Of a DNA stretch of 64,000 nt, positions 62,387-64,000 are shown in pieces. A program made the translations under genes and the position numbers. Below the pieces are notes generated by a model. The model did not search any database, was not told the DNA's origin, and saw only the letters and a program-made list of their open reading frames with translations. The first letter of the stretch is position 1; every line of letters starts with the position of its first letter. This DNA is from Virgibacillus salarius (GTDB taxonomy: Bacteria; Bacillota; Bacilli; Bacillales; Amphibacillaceae). The stretch covers positions 1 to 64,000 of the forward strand of contig NZ_BAAACY010000063.1 in assembly GCF_039521925.1 (NCBI RefSeq). Reading direction: 5' to 3'.

Positions 62387-62873
62387 TGTAAACCTTCCAT
62401 CAGTGGGAGCTTTGTTTATCCCCATGGTTTGGTAGTACCACAAGGGTATGACCTAAAGGCCCTAGAACCAATCGGACATTTACTGGCAGTTGATCCCTAC
62501 TCACCAATATTAGGTTCTCTTTATTGCTTGATGTGGGGTCTTACTGCCAGTTATATGCGGGATAAAGTGAAACTTCAATCCGTGGGGTGGCGTATTATCC
62601 CCCACGGATTGTTAGGTGAACCAATCGGACATTTACTGGCAGTTGATTCCTACTCACCAATATTAGGTTCTCTTTATTGCTTGATGTGGGGTCTTACTGC
62701 CAGTTATATGCGGGATAAAGTGAAACTTCAATCCGTGGGGTGGCGTATTATCCCCCACAGATTGTTAGGTGAACCAATCGGACATTTACTGGCAGTTGAT
62801 TCCTACTCACCAATATTAGGTTCTCTTTATTGCTTGATGTGGGGTCTTACTGCCAGTTATATGCGGGATAAAT
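62387..62873 (+). repeat. Structured repeat family, tandem array of three (copies P1-P3)
   Basis: P1 (about 62387-62560) keeps the middle block GTACCACAAGGGTATGACC but a broken first hairpin. P2 (62561-62713) and P3 (62714-62873) are nearly identical, lack the middle block, and repeat with a 153-bp period joined at GCGGGATAAAGTGAAACTTC. In P2 hairpin one is CAATCCGTGGGG with CCCCACGGATTG (A-T to C-G exchange on both arms); P3 has CCCACAGATTG, breaking that pair. An ORF runs through all three, but only because the period is divisible by three. Confidence 0.9.
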
Positions 62874-63114
62874 AAAAGACTTTAGAAATTAACTATTTCT
62901 TAACCTCTAAAGCCACTAAATTCAACTATTAATTTATACACCTCATCATGTAACTTCACGATTATAGTAATCTCTACAAGCAAAGTCAATACACTGTAAA
63001 ATTTTTAGATTAATAAGATATATAATCCATTGTCATTCCTATTAGCTATGCTTTTAAAAACAAGCTGAAATTGTATGCCTATTGGTGAATCACATGAAAA
63101 TCAGCCTAACATTA

Positions 63115-63200
63115 TATAAAATGAAACTTTAATCCGTGGGCTTTTGTTTATCTCCACGGATGGTAGTTAAACAAATTGGACATTTACTGCCGTCGATCCT
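63115..63200 (+). repeat. Structured repeat family, copy Q (3' truncated)
   Basis: ATAAAATGAAACTTTAATCC, hairpin one CCGTGG/CCACGG, then ACAAATTGGACATTTACTGCCG, after which the match stops about 10 bp from the end of the iron-reductase gene. The second hairpin is missing. Confidence 0.78.
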
Positions 63201-63209
63201 CCACTCTTC

Positions 63210-63848
63210 TTAAGACGAACAATTCTTATTATGAAGTGGACACACCAGACAGTGTGTGAGTGTTTCCTTCTTTTTTTCCAGCTTATGAAAGTAGCAGCAC
63301 GTACGCCTTATTTTTTGTTCACTAAGAGAATTGGGATTAGTCAGATAACTACTCATAGGATGATTCATACAATCAAAATAGCTTCCATCCAATTGATTCA
63401 ATTCTCTAGCAAGTTCAATAATTCTTTGGCGATGATCGGGATATTTCTCCACTGCTTTTCTAAAGAAAGAGTTGAGCCGAACCGCTACATTTTCCCATAA
63501 AATAAAAAGAGGAATATTTGTCACCTGGTGAAACGCCTGCAACAATGGCAAGATATGATAAGCAAAAAGCCCCTCCCAAGCCTCCTGTCGTGAGTCAGTA
63601 TATTTGACCTGTAGAGCATCTACCCTAATATCCAACTGCTCGCTAATGGTGCAAGAGGAAAGGGGAATGATTTTGGCTTGTTCTTCCCATAACATGGAAT
63701 CCAATACCTGAGCTGGAAGAACCTGAGCGTACTTCTTCATCATCATTGACGCAGTAACCTTTAAGTTGGGAGCATAGATTCGCTGCATTTGATGATTTAA
63801 AAATTCAATACATTTTACCTCTTCCATTAATGCAAGAACAGGAATCAT
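63210..63848 (-). CDS. FhuF-like ferric siderophore reductase ([2Fe-2S] protein)
   Basis: A 212-residue protein with a C-terminal cysteine cluster, RRTCCYFHKLEKKKETLTHC and LVCPLH, the Cys-Cys...Cys-x2-Cys pattern that binds the [2Fe-2S] centre in FhuF. Its role is to release iron from imported ferric siderophores. Its ATG overlaps the stop codon (TAATG) of an iron-siderophore permease, so the two are coupled. Confidence 0.85.
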   Translation of the reverse strand: MIPVLALMEEVKCIEFLNHQMQRIYAPNLKVTASMMMKKYAQVLPAQVLDSMLWEEQAKIIPLSSCTISEQLDIRVDALQVKYTDSRQEAWEGLFAYHILPLLQAFHQVTNIPLFILWENVAVRLNSFFRKAVEKYPDHRQRIIELARELNQLDGSYFDCMNHPMSSYLTNPNSLSEQKIRRTCCYFHKLEKKKETLTHCLVCPLHNKNCSS

Positions 63849-64000
63849 TAACGAAACCCCTTTCTATTGCGGTATAGTAAATAAATGAAAAATGGTGCCC
63901 CAATCCCAGCTGTAAATACTCCAGCAGGAATATCCGATGGCAAAAAGGCCGTACGAGCTATGATATCAGCTCCCATCACTATTAACGATCCGATAAGCGC
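63848..64000 (-). CDS. Iron-siderophore ABC permease (FecCD family), C-terminal end only
   Basis: The window edge cuts this gene. The visible 50 residues read ALIGSLIVMGADIIARTAFL, PSDIPAGVFTAGIGAPFFIY and LLYRNRKGFR-stop, the conserved C-terminus of FecCD/BtuC-type permeases (the GVFTAGIGAPFFIYLL motif). It forms an operon with the FhuF-like gene. Confidence 0.93.
   Translation of the reverse strand, partial: ALIGSLIVMGADIIARTAFLPSDIPAGVFTAGIGAPFFIYLLYRNRKGFR

Noticed and set aside
62429..62875. A 148-codon ORF with internal 51-residue repeats in the tandem array
   Set aside because: It arises because the 153-bp repeat period is divisible by three and the repeat lacks stops in that frame. 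Other copies give different frames and no ribosome-binding site precedes it.
365..63200. Structured repeats as a CRISPR array or as rho-independent terminators
   Set aside because: Copies are far apart with unrelated spacing and carry no short regular repeats, and hairpin one lacks a T-run after it.

Overview
The window is a low-GC Gram-positive (Firmicutes) chromosome segment. TasA/SipW, YitT, YukC/EssB, Mta-type MerR, YfmS-like and DUF4256 proteins, strong GGAGG ribosome-binding sites and CcpA/cre-type control point to Bacillaceae. The gene set fits the Virgibacillus/Oceanobacillus/Gracilibacillus group best, but genus cannot be fixed from the sequence alone. No rRNA, tRNA, CRISPR array or intact insertion sequence was seen.

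Layout. 1-5.9 kb: dispersed repeats, an HxlR regulator, an XRE+TPR regulator convergent with a secreted M4 protease, then tasA and sipW (biofilm matrix fibre and its signal peptidase). 6-11.4 kb: a decayed gene, a frameshifted secreted protein, a lipoprotein, and a drug-export ABC pair with its Mta-like MerR/TipAS regulator; near-identical 19-bp-spacer promoters precede both units. 11.4-17.1 kb: an ISL3 transposase remnant joined to a truncated MacB-type ATPase, a secreted GH18 chitinase with a cre site and a palindromic operator, then an amidase and a soluble chemoreceptor.

17.4-37.2 kb: a 20-kb minus-strand cluster for a Tad (Flp, type IVc) pilus. It holds TadZ, TadA, TadB, TadC, a 59-aa Flp pilin, TadE/TadG-like pseudopilins, prepilin peptidase TadV and at least five DUF4352-like lipoproteins. 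Its downstream end carries a Ser/Thr kinase, a PP2C phosphatase, an FHA protein and an EssB/YukC-like membrane protein, which suggests phosphorylation control of the pilus. A 640-bp tadV/fha segment is duplicated almost perfectly around remnant tadE and tadG genes, and a third tadV copy has decayed.

37.8-64 kb: mostly single genes and small operons: a TcaA-like zinc-ribbon protein, acetyltransferase, DUF3267 zincin, a chloramphenicol acetyltransferase with a translational-attenuation leader, metallo-beta-lactamase-fold hydrolases, an HxlR/MBL/nitrilase unit, RDD and DUF817 membrane proteins, a cell-wall amidase, a YtcJ-like amidohydrolase, a large secreted nuclease/phosphodiester-glycosidase fusion, an ECF sigma/anti-sigma pair, YitT, and the end of a siderophore uptake operon. 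Several genes here are fragments (aconitase, flavohaemoglobin, DUF817).

The strongest unexplained signal is a family of roughly 190-bp structured repeats: about 17 clear copies, nearly all in one orientation, absent from the Tad cluster and dense after 40 kb. The predicted stems show compensatory changes between copies and include a possible pseudoknot. One copy is the immediate 5' leader of the sigma-factor operon, and one site holds a tandem array with a 153-bp period.
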